The translations under genes and the position numbers were made by a program. Below the pieces are notes generated by a model. The model saw only the letters and a list, made by a program, of their open reading frames with translations, made no database searches and was not told where the DNA came from. A stretch of DNA of 64,000 nt, from positions 36,172 to 100,171 of the forward strand of contig JAEZTQ010000064.1 of NCBI GenBank assembly GCA_023443625.1. Reading direction: 5' to 3'. Origin of the DNA: Bacillota bacterium (GTDB lineage Bacteria > Bacillota_A > Clostridia > Lachnospirales > Lachnospiraceae). Positions 10,204-19,596 of the stretch are shown here, piece by piece; within the stretch, counting starts at the first letter, position 1, and the number at the start of each line of letters is the position of its first letter.

Positions 10204-12177
10204 TTGAAAAATCATAGATTAATTGACTATTATAATTATTTTTCAACCAAAGAATTTGTAGAGGCAAATTATTATGAGGATGATGATCTGGGTGCAGTCT
10301 GGACAAAAGAGGCAACGCATTTTCGCCTATGGGCTCCTACAGCAGAACGGGTCGTATTGAAATTATATAGGTCAGGTCACGAAGAGGATATGCTCCAGGA
10401 GATATCCATGAATAAAGAGGTAAAGGGTACTTGGAGTCTTCAGATGAAGGGTGATTTAAATGGTATCTATTATACCTATGCAGTCACTGTTGATGGCGTA
10501 ACTAAAGAAGCAGTAGATCCCTATACCAAAGGGGCCGGCGTCAATGGTAACAGGGGTATGGTAATCGATTTATCCTCTACAAATCCACCGGGGTTTTTAG
10601 AAGAAGATCGATTAGTATTAGAGAATGCCACAGATGCCATTATCTATGAGTTGCATATTCGAGATTTTTCCGCAGATCCTAGTTCAGGCATGCATTATAA
10701 AGGAAAATACTTAGCATTTACGGAAAGAGGAACTAAAAATAGTTACGGGGACAAAACCGGTATTGATTATTTAAAGGAATTAGGAATAACCCATGTTCAC
10801 CTGCTGCCCACCTTTGACTATTCAACTGTGGATGAGTCAAAGCTTATAGAGCCTCAATATAACTGGGGGTATGATCCGAAGAATTTTAATGTTTTAGAGG
10901 GGTCTTATTCTACAGACCCATTTCATGGGGAAGTTAGAATTAAGGAATTTAAGCAGTTGGTTCAGGCACTCCACCAAGAGGGCATTGGGGTCATAATGGA
11001 TATGGTATATAATCATACTGCAGAGAATGAAGAATCTAATTTTAATAAAATAGTTCCCGGTTATTATTATAGACTTACCCCAGAAGGCGAGTTTTCCAAT
11101 GCTTCAGGCTGTGGCAGTGAGACTGCCTCAGAACGAGCCATGATGAGAAAGTTTATACTGGACTCTTTAGTATTCTGGGCAAAGGAATATCATATTGACG
11201 GTTTTCGTTTTGATTTGATGGGAATTCATGATATTCATACAATGAATGAGATAAGACGAGTCTTAGCTGAGATTAATCCAAGTATTCTGGTATATGGAGA
11301 AGGCTGGACGGGTGGGTTATCTACCTTACCCGATTGGGAAAGGGCTTTAAAAGTTAATATAAAGAATATGGATACCAATATTGGGGCATTTAATGATGAT
11401 TTGCGTGACGCAATTAAGGGAAGCGTGTTTTTAGCTACTGAGCCTGGTTTTGTAGGCGGTAGAGAAGGTATGGAAGATACGATTAAATTTGGAGTGGCCG
11501 CAGCAACCTTGCACCAGGGAATAGAGTATGGGAAAGTATTATATTCGAATTCTTCCTGGGCAGCAGAGCCTACCCAGTGTGTGAACTATAATTCCGCCCA
11601 TGATAATTTTACTTTATGGGATAAGCTCAACCTTTCAAGACCCTGGGAAAGCAAAGAAGACCTGATGAAAATGAATTTACTGGCTGTGGCAATTATTATG
11701 ACCTGTCAGGGTATTCCCTTCTTTCAAGCAGGGGAGGAATTCCTTCGTAGCAAGCCCTTAAACAATGAGAAAACTATTTTTGAAGAGAACAGTTATAAAT
11801 CTGGCGATGCAATAAATAGTTTAAAATGGGATGAGATTACAGCGAATAAAGAAGTGGTGGAATATTATAAGGGATTAATTGCCTTACGGAAAGATCATCC
11901 CGCATTCCGTATGACGAAGGCAGAAGATATTCAAACTTATCTGAATTTCTATGAATGGTTGGAGCCCAATATTATAGTCTTTGAATTAAAGCATCCTGAG
12001 GACGATGAGATGTGCATCATCTACAATGCCAATAGAGAAGCCAAGAAGCTTCATATTCCTGAGGGGGAATGGAAGGTTTATGTGAAAGGTTCTCATGGGG
12101 GAAGGGAGTTGCTGGAGATTATTTTGGGTGGTGAAATAAACATTGAGCCACTTTCGGCAATGGTATTAGTGCGATAA
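10204..12177 (+). CDS. pulA: type I pullulanase (GH13)
   Basis: 657 residues, no signal peptide, so intracellular debranching of alpha-1,6 linkages in glycogen or imported maltodextrins. An N-terminal CBM48-like domain (ATHFRLWAPTAERVVLKLY) precedes the GH13 barrel. The type I signature YNWGYDP is at residues 219-225. The GH13 regions are MDMVYNHT, DGFRFDLMG (nucleophile Asp337), YGEGWTGG (acid/base Glu366) and YNSAHDN. TTG 10204 is supported by aggagg at 10193-10198. Single gene ended by a terminator. Confidence 0.95.
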   Translation: MKNHRLIDYYNYFSTKEFVEANYYEDDDLGAVWTKEATHFRLWAPTAERVVLKLYRSGHEEDMLQEISMNKEVKGTWSLQMKGDLNGIYYTYAVTVDGVTKEAVDPYTKGAGVNGNRGMVIDLSSTNPPGFLEEDRLVLENATDAIIYELHIRDFSADPSSGMHYKGKYLAFTERGTKNSYGDKTGIDYLKELGITHVHLLPTFDYSTVDESKLIEPQYNWGYDPKNFNVLEGSYSTDPFHGEVRIKEFKQLVQALHQEGIGVIMDMVYNHTAENEESNFNKIVPGYYYRLTPEGEFSNASGCGSETASERAMMRKFILDSLVFWAKEYHIDGFRFDLMGIHDIHTMNEIRRVLAEINPSILVYGEGWTGGLSTLPDWERALKVNIKNMDTNIGAFNDDLRDAIKGSVFLATEPGFVGGREGMEDTIKFGVAAATLHQGIEYGKVLYSNSSWAAEPTQCVNYNSAHDNFTLWDKLNLSRPWESKEDLMKMNLLAVAIIMTCQGIPFFQAGEEFLRSKPLNNEKTIFEENSYKSGDAINSLKWDEITANKEVVEYYKGLIALRKDHPAFRMTKAEDIQTYLNFYEWLEPNIIVFELKHPEDDEMCIIYNANREAKKLHIPEGEWKVYVKGSHGGRELLEIILGGEINIEPLSAMVLVR

Positions 12178-12180
12178 AGA

Positions 12181-12240
12181 AAAGGTTTCTCTTTGGTTTG
12201 GTTTTGTAACTTAATTCAACCAAAAGAGGAACTCTTTTTC
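12181..12240 (+). terminator. probable terminator after pulA
   Basis: Imperfect stem: tttctctttggtt in the 5' arm pairs with aaccaaaagagga in the 3' arm, followed by ctcttttt. Confidence 0.6.
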
Positions 12241-12427
12241 TATTGTTTTAGGTCACTTTCTAAGTAAAAATAAAAAAATAAAAATACATTAATTATGCGC
12301 TGCAAAGCAATCTTGGCTAAATTATGATGAATAATTCATGTTCAGTATAGTTTTATATAAAACTGCTAATATTATAGCATAAGAATTTATCATAGGTTCC
12401 GCAGGTTAGCTTAGGAGGTGTTTTTCA

Positions 12428-12643
12428 TTGGGAAAAATCGAAAATACCAAGGATAAAGCCGTTGGTAAGATGATAGAGACAGCCGGAAAGATAACCGATG
12501 ATCAGGAGCTTCAGTTTACCGGGAAGTTTAAAACCTTAACATCTGAAGTAAAGGATAAGCTATATGATGTTAAGGAGGATGTATTTCAGGAAGCAAATAA
12601 TCTGATTGATCGGGCACAGGAAAAAAGAAACAACAAGAAATAA
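12428..12643 (+). CDS. CsbD-family stress protein
   Basis: 71 residues, hydrophilic, helical, Lys/Glu/Asp-rich. The pattern KDKAVGKMIETAGKITDDQEL followed by FTGKFKTLTSEVKDK matches CsbD-type general stress proteins, whose molecular function is unknown. TTG 12428 lies 9 bases behind aggagg (12413-12418). Twenty bases separate it from the next gene, a GlsB-type membrane protein. The two are a common stress pair and are probably cotranscribed. Confidence 0.82.
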   Translation: MGKIENTKDKAVGKMIETAGKITDDQELQFTGKFKTLTSEVKDKLYDVKEDVFQEANNLIDRAQEKRNNKK

Positions 12644-12663
12644 ATTTTAGAAGGAGGTTTGTT

Positions 12664-12930
12664 ATGCCTGAAATAAGTAACATTATTGTATGGCTAATAT
12701 TAGGTGGGATATCTGGTTGGATAGCAAGTAAAATAACTGGTAAAGATGAAAGTATGGGTATTGGACTTAATCTTCTTGTCGGAATAGTGGGAGCTTTTAT
12801 TGGAGGATGGCTGGCAGGTATCTTTGGTCTTGGTCCTGCAACAGGACTTAATCTTTGGAGCTTTATAATATCCATCGTGGGTGCTGTGATTTTATTGGGA
12901 ATTGTAAGTCTTTTCAAGGGAAAATCTTAA
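12664..12930 (+). CDS. GlsB/YeaQ/YmgE-family small membrane protein
   Basis: 88 residues, three hydrophobic segments. The family signature is visible as GWIASKITGKDESMGIGLNLLVGIVGAFIGGWLAG with the final helix IISIVGAVILLGIVSLF. These are stress-associated inner membrane proteins, once labelled transglycosylase-associated, of unknown mechanism. ATG 12664 follows aaggaggt. It pairs with the upstream CsbD-type gene and is followed by a hairpin terminator. Confidence 0.88.
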   Translation: MPEISNIIVWLILGGISGWIASKITGKDESMGIGLNLLVGIVGAFIGGWLAGIFGLGPATGLNLWSFIISIVGAVILLGIVSLFKGKS

Positions 12931-12939
12931 GAGTAATGA

Positions 12940-13011
12940 AAAAACTGCTGTAAAGTAAATGACCAAGGTGTATCATAAATATTACAGGATGTCATTTTTA
13001 CAGCAGTTTTG
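12940..13011 (+). terminator. long hairpin after the csbD/glsB pair
   Basis: aaaactgctgtaaa (12941-12954) pairs perfectly with 12997-13010, and aaatgac/gtcattt extends the pairing inside. A-rich and T-rich flanks allow termination in either direction. Confidence 0.75.
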
Positions 13012-13078
13012 TCTTAATAGAATTCTTATTATTTTAGCTGTTGCCTTGTAGATTTTTATAGTAAATTGAATTCTTTCT

Positions 13079-13106
13079 TTGATTAGTGCTATGAATGTGG
13101 TATGAT
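13079..13106 (+). promoter_or_regulatory. promoter of the GNAT gene
   Basis: -35 ttgatt (13079-13084), 16-base spacer, -10 tatgat (13101-13106) with an extended TG one base upstream. It is 45 bases before the ATG at 13151. Confidence 0.6.
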
Positions 13107-13150
13107 TTTACAGTTGAAATATATTTTATTATTTGAAGGAGAAGGTTTAT

Positions 13151-14044
13151 ATGGATACCTGTAATATGAATATAAATAATAAAGACTTTATATTGATAAA
13201 AGACTATAAGGATGTAGAAAAATACCGAAAGAGTCTGAACCAATTGGTGAAAAAGACCTTTGACTTCGACTTTGAGAACTGGTATCAGCAGGGATTTTGG
13301 AGTGACAAATATCGCCCCTATTCCCTTCTTTATAAAGATGCTATTGTTGCTAACATATCCGTTAATACCATTGATTTTATCATGGACGGTGAACTAAAAC
13401 ATGCCATACAAATAGGCACGGTGATGACCAAGGAGACTTTTAGACACCAGGGCTTAAGCAGAGCCTTAATGGAGATAGTGTTAGAGGAGTATGGGACTGA
13501 ATCAGATTTTATATATCTCTATGCCAATGATAGTGTTCTTGACTTCTATCCGAGATTTGGATTTGTGGAGGCAGAGGAGTACATATATAGAGGTTTATAT
13601 AGCCCAGGAATGCATAAGCTTGATTTTAGGAAGTTGGATATAGAGATTGATGAGGATAAAGCTATATTAAGACGTTTGGTAACCAATACAATTCCCGTAT
13701 CGAAGTATCAAATGATAAATAATCCAGAGTTGATCTTTTTTCATCTTACCACTTTTATGTCTGATCATATATACTATAATGAGATTTTGGACCTAGTGGC
13801 AGTTATAGAGGGAGATCATGAGGAGATTTTGGTCCTGGATGTATATAGTGAAAAGGAATTTGATCTGGAGGAGATACTCAGTTTTATAGTAAAGAAGAAT
13901 GAAACAATGGTGAATTTGGGATTTACACCCATGCAACCCCAATTATTTCATTGCGAAAAGCTTAAAGAAGAAGGTACTACCTTCTTTGTGAGAGGAAGGT
14001 GTCCCCTAGAGAAGGGCAAATTTCCAGTACTATCCCATGCATAG
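13151..14044 (+). CDS. GNAT-family N-acetyltransferase (Eis-like)
   Basis: 297 residues, longer than a single GNAT domain. The acetyl-CoA loop is in GTVMTKETFRHQGLSRALM (RxxGxxxxL type), with YANDSVLDFYPRFGF as the last core strand. The C-terminal 150 residues probably form a second acetyltransferase-like or Eis-type domain. The substrate is unknown. ATG 13151 is preferred because aaggag at 13136-13141 lies 9 bases upstream; the frame opens at TTG 13133 inside this ribosome site. It is transcribed alone. Confidence 0.82.
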   Translation: MDTCNMNINNKDFILIKDYKDVEKYRKSLNQLVKKTFDFDFENWYQQGFWSDKYRPYSLLYKDAIVANISVNTIDFIMDGELKHAIQIGTVMTKETFRHQGLSRALMEIVLEEYGTESDFIYLYANDSVLDFYPRFGFVEAEEYIYRGLYSPGMHKLDFRKLDIEIDEDKAILRRLVTNTIPVSKYQMINNPELIFFHLTTFMSDHIYYNEILDLVAVIEGDHEEILVLDVYSEKEFDLEEILSFIVKKNETMVNLGFTPMQPQLFHCEKLKEEGTTFFVRGRCPLEKGKFPVLSHA

Positions 14045-14140
14045 CAATGGCTAATGAAGTTGTAGGAAGGCTATTAATATTCCTAAGACAGTTCTTTCCT
14101 ATAGATTTATATACCGCTTAGGCAGCAGACGGAGGTTAAG

Positions 14141-14482
14141 ATGAATATACAGATTTTTGGTCAGGCAAAATGCTTTGATACGAAGAAGGCAGAACGATAT
14201 TTTAAGGAAAGAGGCATCAAGTTCCAAAGTATAGATGTGGGTAAGTTTGGCATGAGCAAGGGCGAGTTGAATAGTATTAAGCAGGCAGCGGGAGGGCTGG
14301 ATATACTTATCAACCCTAATTCTAAGGATAAGGAGTTGGTAGCCTTAATGAATTATTTATCTGCGGAGGATAAGGAAGAAAAACTTCTTGAAAACCCCAA
14401 ACTGTTCAAAACCCCCATTGTAAGGAATGGAAAGAAAGCAACCATAGGATATATGCCAGAGATATGGATAACCTGGGAATAG
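14141..14482 (+). CDS. ArsC/Spx-family thioredoxin-fold protein
   Basis: 113 residues. An ArsC-like fold with one N-terminal cysteine, Cys11 in AKCFDTKKAERYF, then GIKFQSIDVGKFGMSKGEL and the cis-proline loop LFKTPIVRNGKKATIGY. This matches small ArsC-related reductases (YffB/Spx group). It lacks the second cysteine of a CxxC site, so arsenate reduction would need glutathione-like or thioredoxin partners. A function in arsenic resistance is not supported by the neighbours. ggaggtt precedes ATG 14141. Confidence 0.8.
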   Translation: MNIQIFGQAKCFDTKKAERYFKERGIKFQSIDVGKFGMSKGELNSIKQAAGGLDILINPNSKDKELVALMNYLSAEDKEEKLLENPKLFKTPIVRNGKKATIGYMPEIWITWE

Positions 14483-14705
14483 AAGAAGATATTTATGCTT
14501 GTAAGCCATAGAAATAATATAATAGATTGTGTAGAAATAGTATAATAAATTGAAAATCGACAAAGAGGTGGAATAGTATAAATTAATTCTTAATTAAAGA
14601 GGAGTACCTTGCTTATCACCTATAAATGGGATATAATGTAAATACAGATATCGTGTGCTCATTGGAAAACCAAAAAGCCATCATATTAAGGGGGTAGTAC
14701 TTTTT

Positions 14706-15347
14706 ATGGAAAGAAGAGCTACTAAGATTTATGCGCCGATGAACAAAAGAATTTCGCTAAAAGTAATTCCGGGACATTTTGCAACCAGTAACTCACACAT
14801 TAATCTCTACATTGATTTAACAACGATGAAGACCAGGCAAAAAGAAGCAGCTGAGGCGGCCAGGATTATGGCAAAACAATACATTGTTAGTACCCTTGTA
14901 GATACTATCGTTTGTCTAGATGGTTGTGAGGTAATTGGGGCTTTTCTAGCTCAGGAACTATCCCTATCAGGTATTATGTCAATGAATGCCCACCAGACTA
15001 TATATGTAACTTCTCCAGAATATAATACCAATGGACAAATGATTTTTAGAGAGAATCTTCAACCACTAATCTATGGCAAAAATATCATTCTACTGGCAGG
15101 CTCCACAACCACAGGAGATACCTTAAGAAAGAGCATAGCATGTATCAAATATTACGGTGGAATTATGCAGGGCATTAGCTCAATCTTTAGTGCAGTGGAC
15201 AAAGTAGAGGATTTTATTGTACATTCTATATTTAAACCTAAGGATTTACCCGATTATGCCAGCTATGATGTTAACGAATGCCCCTTATGTGATGCAGAGC
15301 AAAGACTGGAAGCAATCGTAAATGGAAATGGTTATATGAAGTTATAA
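14706..15347 (+). CDS. phosphoribosyltransferase-like protein (orotate PRTase-related)
   Basis: 213 residues. The fold of type I phosphoribosyltransferases is suggested by DTIVCLDGCEVIGAFLAQEL, ending in the loop IILLAGSTTTGDTLRKSI. Normal members have two acidic residues just before TTG to hold PRPP and magnesium; here the positions read AGSTTTG. It may be a regulatory or weakly active relative. A C-terminal CPLCDAEQ adds two cysteines. ATG 14706 lies 10 bases behind aagggggt (14688-14695). Alone, followed by a terminator. Confidence 0.72.
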   Translation: MERRATKIYAPMNKRISLKVIPGHFATSNSHINLYIDLTTMKTRQKEAAEAARIMAKQYIVSTLVDTIVCLDGCEVIGAFLAQELSLSGIMSMNAHQTIYVTSPEYNTNGQMIFRENLQPLIYGKNIILLAGSTTTGDTLRKSIACIKYYGGIMQGISSIFSAVDKVEDFIVHSIFKPKDLPDYASYDVNECPLCDAEQRLEAIVNGNGYMKL

Positions 15348-15354
15348 TACTGTA

Positions 15355-15392
15355 AAAACCTGCTAAAGTGTTGATTTTTAGCAGGTTTTAAT
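15355..15392 (+). terminator. terminator after the phosphoribosyltransferase-like gene
   Basis: aaaacctgctaaa (15355-15367) pairs perfectly with 15377-15389, with A- and T-rich flanks; it could also serve the convergent minus-strand gene. Confidence 0.85.
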
Positions 15393-15465
15393 TAACTTTA
15401 CTCTTTCTTACCAAAATAAAGTATATCATTGCAATAGGAGACCTATCCTCTGTTTGCTAAATAAG

Positions 15466-16383
15466 TTAATATTCATCAAGAGCAGGTTCGATACTGCTAT
15501 AGGCTGTCTCATCCCAACTGGGTGACAAATTTGCTTCATATTTCTCAATTGCTTTTATCATTGAGAATTTTAGGATACTACCGATTTCGGCTTCTTCTGC
15601 CAGATACTCAAGGCTCTCCGATTCATGATCTAAATCATTCTCAAGGTCATTATCCAAATTATTCTCAACATCATTCTTTAAATTATTCTCAAGGTCATAG
15701 TCTAAGTAGTATTCAGCATCCCTTGTCTCCATGTCAGGGTTTGGATTGTTCTTGGTGTCAGGAATTTTATTGATTTCCAAGTCAGAATTTACATTAACAT
15801 CCATGTCGGGATCCAAGGTGTTTTCAGTTTCAGAATCATAATTAATAGTAAAATCAGAATTTGAATTACTTAAGGAATCATGATTTAGAGTATTAACAAT
15901 ATAATCATTTAAATTAATATTAGTATCAGAACTTAAATCATTTACTATGTCATAATCTAAATTGCCATGATTTGCAGCTGTTGCGGGTATATTGCTTTTT
16001 TGTATGACATTAACTGATGAAGCAGCTTCATCACTGTTTATGAGGAGCGTTACATTCTTTGTATCAGAATTCAGCTTTAGAGGTATTTTGCCTACTAATA
16101 CTTTGTTGTCTCCAATTCGTATTCGGTATTCAAGCTCACTGTCTTCCAGCCGGGTGACTTCCTTCGTATTATTTTGAGTGCTTAATCTATTCTTGCGGCT
16201 TTTTTTACCATCCCTTTTTAATTCGCTGTAATAGCCTTGAAATAATTTTTCCCGAAGAAGGTAACCGCTATAAGACAAGCATTTAGACAGAAATAAATTG
16301 AACTCTATTTCTGTATCGTCATTATAGTCTGCTTTAACATTACTATTATTTTCATTAATCTTAATATCTATTTCAATTAGCAT
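15466..16383 (-). CDS. Asn/Asp-rich low-complexity protein, unknown function
   Basis: 305 residues; not recognised. Residues 1-120 are ordinary and include IEFNLFLSKCLSYSGYLLREKLF and ELEYRIRIGDNKVLVGKIPLKL, perhaps a small beta domain. Residues 130-255 are a run of Asn, Asp, Ser and Glu with a degenerate repeat DLENNLKNDVENNLDNDLEN. The C-terminus (EEAEIGSILKFSMIKAIEKYEANL) is helical and ends in acidic residues. There is no signal peptide or membrane helix. The ribosome site before ATG 16383 is weak (gggtga). The composition is unlike its neighbours, but base content and codon use do not clearly mark it as foreign. Confidence 0.65.
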   Translation of the reverse strand: MLIEIDIKINENNSNVKADYNDDTEIEFNLFLSKCLSYSGYLLREKLFQGYYSELKRDGKKSRKNRLSTQNNTKEVTRLEDSELEYRIRIGDNKVLVGKIPLKLNSDTKNVTLLINSDEAASSVNVIQKSNIPATAANHGNLDYDIVNDLSSDTNINLNDYIVNTLNHDSLSNSNSDFTINYDSETENTLDPDMDVNVNSDLEINKIPDTKNNPNPDMETRDAEYYLDYDLENNLKNDVENNLDNDLENDLDHESESLEYLAEEAEIGSILKFSMIKAIEKYEANLSPSWDETAYSSIEPALDEY

Positions 16384-16746
16384 GTAATCACCCGATTCAC
16401 CATATGTTATGATTTATATCGGATAAAAGGTGAAATATATGTACCCCCAGACCCTACAATTATTTTATTCTTATCTGTGTTAAAACAACCTATTATTTAC
16501 ATTATTCTCATGGAATAAAATTACTTGCTGTGGATAAAATTGGTAAACAATTATTGATTTGTTAGGAAATATATGTTATGTATTGAGAATAAAGAATCTT
16601 ATAAAGTATCTCAATCTAATATATAAAGTCATCATTAGCTGGGCTACAGCAAGGGAACATATATAAACACATTCATTTTTAATTTGTCTACACTCTAGTA
16701 AGTGTATGAAAATTATGGGAATATTCTGTATGAGGGAGAGTAAGGT
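16384..16746. other. divergent intergenic region
   Basis: 363 AT-rich bases between the Asn/Asp-rich gene and the 940-residue surface protein. Two small inverted repeats are visible: attgaga/tctcaat (16582-16588 and 16609-16615) and tacact/agtgta (16689-16694 and 16701-16706). The latter lies about 40 bases before the start codon and could be an operator. No gene seen. Confidence 0.45.
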
Positions 16747-19569
16747 ATGAGGAAATACGTTCTAAAGTACATATTATTATTGATCGTTACGATCCTATGT
16801 TGCATCAAATACTATCAGCTACAATTTAATGTAGCATCCGCTAAAATCGAAACAATGCTTTTCGAGAAAGAAGAAAGTAAAAGTGCAGGTATAGTTAATC
16901 AGAACGGTAAGCTTACTCTGGATACAAAATACAGGCAACCTAATAAATTTGATATTTATTACGGAGAATTACAATATAGTGGTATAACGGATTACTCAAA
17001 TTATGATTTTCTTATTGTGAATGATAGAAATAAAGAAAGTGTGAGAAAAGTCCGTTCACAGGGGTGTAAAATATTTCAGTATTTATATTTTGGTAGTAGA
17101 TTTGAGGATACAGATGCTTTTATCAATAACTTCAAAGATCAGGTATTGAAATTAAAAAATGATGGATTGGCAGATGGTGTTTTTCTAGATGAATGTGACC
17201 TGGAATATTGGGAATTAGGATATTCAAATAATTCAGATAAATGCCAGATATTTTATAATAGACTAAAAGAAGTAACGGATTACTGTAAGAGTATAGGGGT
17301 TCAAACTGTAGTGAATGGAACCAGAGCTTTTTGTGATTTAGGGGATTATTACTTATGGGAAAGCTTTGGGGGATATTGGACTACGAATTCATTGAAATGG
17401 AGTAGTAATACAACTACTAAAAGGAATGTTTCCAGTTTGGGAGAGATTAACTACGGATTGTCCCTCACCAATTGGACTTTAAGTGGTAGTTGTTATTACG
17501 ATGGACAGTCTATTCGAGGAGGGGCGGATGGTTCTGCCCAAATCCTGATAGATATGGATAAGATTGTTGACAAGAAAGATAGAATGAATATTTATGACTG
17601 GGTATATTTTGAGTGGTTGGGTACCGGAGCTGATGATAACAGCTGCAAGATATGGGTTTGGACAGGAGATGAACTGCCCTTTAAGGAGAGTACCTGGGAG
17701 AGCACTTGGAAGATGCTACCTAAGCTTTGGAAGGGGGAGGCTAAGTCTTGGAATGGTATTGGTAAATCCTCAAGATATATTAAGATTAAAATGGAATTTA
17801 AGGGTGCAGATGATTTGCAAATAGATTCTATCTTATTAACCTATGATTATAAGTATCCTTATTGGGATATGGCTGCTAGTAACGGACAAGCAGATACAAA
17901 TGCTTACCTTTGGAATTATAATAATAGTCAGAGAGACTACTTATGGGAGAAAATTTGTGAGTCTGGAAACAAGATTAAAGTCTTAACACATAGTTACGGG
18001 AATCCTAATGATGAATATAGAAAAAGATATACCTATCTTAGCTCTGCAATATGGGGCTTCTATTCCAGTGATTATGTACATCCTATGATGCAGAGTATCA
18101 CTGAGAATAGCCTTAGCCGGGAACCAATAGGAATGTTTTTAAATAGATCAGATGATAATACAGCTATATTTACTGGTGCTACAGCATCGATTGATTTAAA
18201 CAACCATACATACACACTCCAACGAGATGAGCCAGGTTATTGGTATGATAGAGCAGCTAAAATAGATGGAAACACCAAGGAATGGGCAGCTAGTGATATA
18301 TTATATCAACATAGGGGAAAGTCATTTAATGCGTATTCTCAAGGGTGGGGAGCAAGTTCATTAACTTTTAAGGAGGGCACTTTTCAGAATGTTACCATCA
18401 AGAAAAGGGATGGAAACAGTGTTTTAGAGTTGATTTCGGATGGAGCTGGCACATGGATTAGCCCTATTATTAAGGCTTACAAAGAGGATTCAAAGGGCTT
18501 AATGAGTTCAGTCAACTACAACTATAGTAATGGTAGTGTAAAGTATCAATGTAGATATCAATTACCCAATGGAAGCTGGACGAAATGGATTACTATGACA
18601 AAGACAAAGAGTAGTCCTAATGTAGATTTTATAGCATTTCAGGTTAAGGCGAGATTAACTGGAAAAGCTTCTTATACTGAATACATAGACAGAAAAGATG
18701 AAAAGGGCCGTATAAAGAAAGTAAAAATATTTCATCAGGGAGTAAGCTTTTGGGGTTCTTCACATACCTGGGACTTATATTTATCAAAGAATATAAATGT
18801 AAAAAAGCTTATGATGAAAGATGATAATGAATATATCTATATTTCCTATGAAGTTGAAGGGCAGATTGATTTTAGCCAGAATCCAAACCTTCCTTCAGAT
18901 TTTAATTATAATATATATTTAAATACCATGAAGGATAATAATAAAGGTTATGTGGGCGAATGGTGGAAAACTACTTTTGGTGCAAATTATAGGATAAGTA
19001 ACAGCGGCATCTTTCAATGGGATGACAGTCTAACAGATAGAGGAGACTATAATGGATGGAAATGGATCGGTCCAGCTGGGATGACCTATAAGCTTAGTGA
19101 TGATAAGAAAAGGATTGAATATTGCATAAATAAGGAAAGCTTAGGAGGGTTAGAAGAAAAAGAGCTAAAAGTTTTTATGCAGGTTGATGAAAGTGCAAGT
19201 TCCATAGGTAATCTGGTTAATCCTTTAAAGGACGAAAAAGCATTTTATGAGGGATATTTTGTTTATACACAGAAATCATATAATTTAAAGACCCCCCATG
19301 GATGGTATTGCTCTGAGGAGCAGGGATTAAGTGTAAAAGATAATTATGTATACCTGACCTGGGATGAATACAAGCCAGAAGGAACAGATGTAAAAGCCTG
19401 GATTCGAACAAGAAAAGAGAGTGATAAGTGGAGTGATTGGCAGGAAGTAAGTAATGGAGTTCCCATATATGGAACCTTTGACAAAATTCAATATTGTTAT
19501 GGATTATTTACAGAGAATGGTCATGTGAGCCCTACAGTAAGCGATATAGAATTAAGAGCTATAAATTAG
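16747..19569 (+). CDS. secreted/anchored protein with glycoside-hydrolase-like TIM barrel
   Basis: 940 residues with an N-terminal membrane segment (residues 5-24) and little else hydrophobic, so exported and probably membrane-tethered. Residues 70-270 look like a TIM-barrel glycosidase of the GH114/spherulin-4-like kind: KFDIYYGELQYSG, NYDFLIVND, KIFQYLYFGS, DGVFLDECD and TVVNGTRAFCD, with acidic Asp/Glu at strand ends as candidate catalytic residues. The middle has beta-rich regions (two Trp-rich modules), and residues 690-840 resemble a carbohydrate-binding CBM9-like module. It probably acts on a cell-surface or plant polysaccharide; the substrate is unknown. Single gene. Confidence 0.65.
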   Translation: MRKYVLKYILLLIVTILCCIKYYQLQFNVASAKIETMLFEKEESKSAGIVNQNGKLTLDTKYRQPNKFDIYYGELQYSGITDYSNYDFLIVNDRNKESVRKVRSQGCKIFQYLYFGSRFEDTDAFINNFKDQVLKLKNDGLADGVFLDECDLEYWELGYSNNSDKCQIFYNRLKEVTDYCKSIGVQTVVNGTRAFCDLGDYYLWESFGGYWTTNSLKWSSNTTTKRNVSSLGEINYGLSLTNWTLSGSCYYDGQSIRGGADGSAQILIDMDKIVDKKDRMNIYDWVYFEWLGTGADDNSCKIWVWTGDELPFKESTWESTWKMLPKLWKGEAKSWNGIGKSSRYIKIKMEFKGADDLQIDSILLTYDYKYPYWDMAASNGQADTNAYLWNYNNSQRDYLWEKICESGNKIKVLTHSYGNPNDEYRKRYTYLSSAIWGFYSSDYVHPMMQSITENSLSREPIGMFLNRSDDNTAIFTGATASIDLNNHTYTLQRDEPGYWYDRAAKIDGNTKEWAASDILYQHRGKSFNAYSQGWGASSLTFKEGTFQNVTIKKRDGNSVLELISDGAGTWISPIIKAYKEDSKGLMSSVNYNYSNGSVKYQCRYQLPNGSWTKWITMTKTKSSPNVDFIAFQVKARLTGKASYTEYIDRKDEKGRIKKVKIFHQGVSFWGSSHTWDLYLSKNINVKKLMMKDDNEYIYISYEVEGQIDFSQNPNLPSDFNYNIYLNTMKDNNKGYVGEWWKTTFGANYRISNSGIFQWDDSLTDRGDYNGWKWIGPAGMTYKLSDDKKRIEYCINKESLGGLEEKELKVFMQVDESASSIGNLVNPLKDEKAFYEGYFVYTQKSYNLKTPHGWYCSEEQGLSVKDNYVYLTWDEYKPEGTDVKAWIRTRKESDKWSDWQEVSNGVPIYGTFDKIQYCYGLFTENGHVSPTVSDIELRAIN

Positions 19570-19596
19570 AAAAGGTAAGACAGACTGGGAACAGTA

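Noticed and set aside
15522..15773. 83-residue His/Ser/Gln-rich frame opposite the Asn/Asp-rich gene
   Set aside because: It is the antisense shadow of the low-complexity repeat; the composition follows from the repeat.
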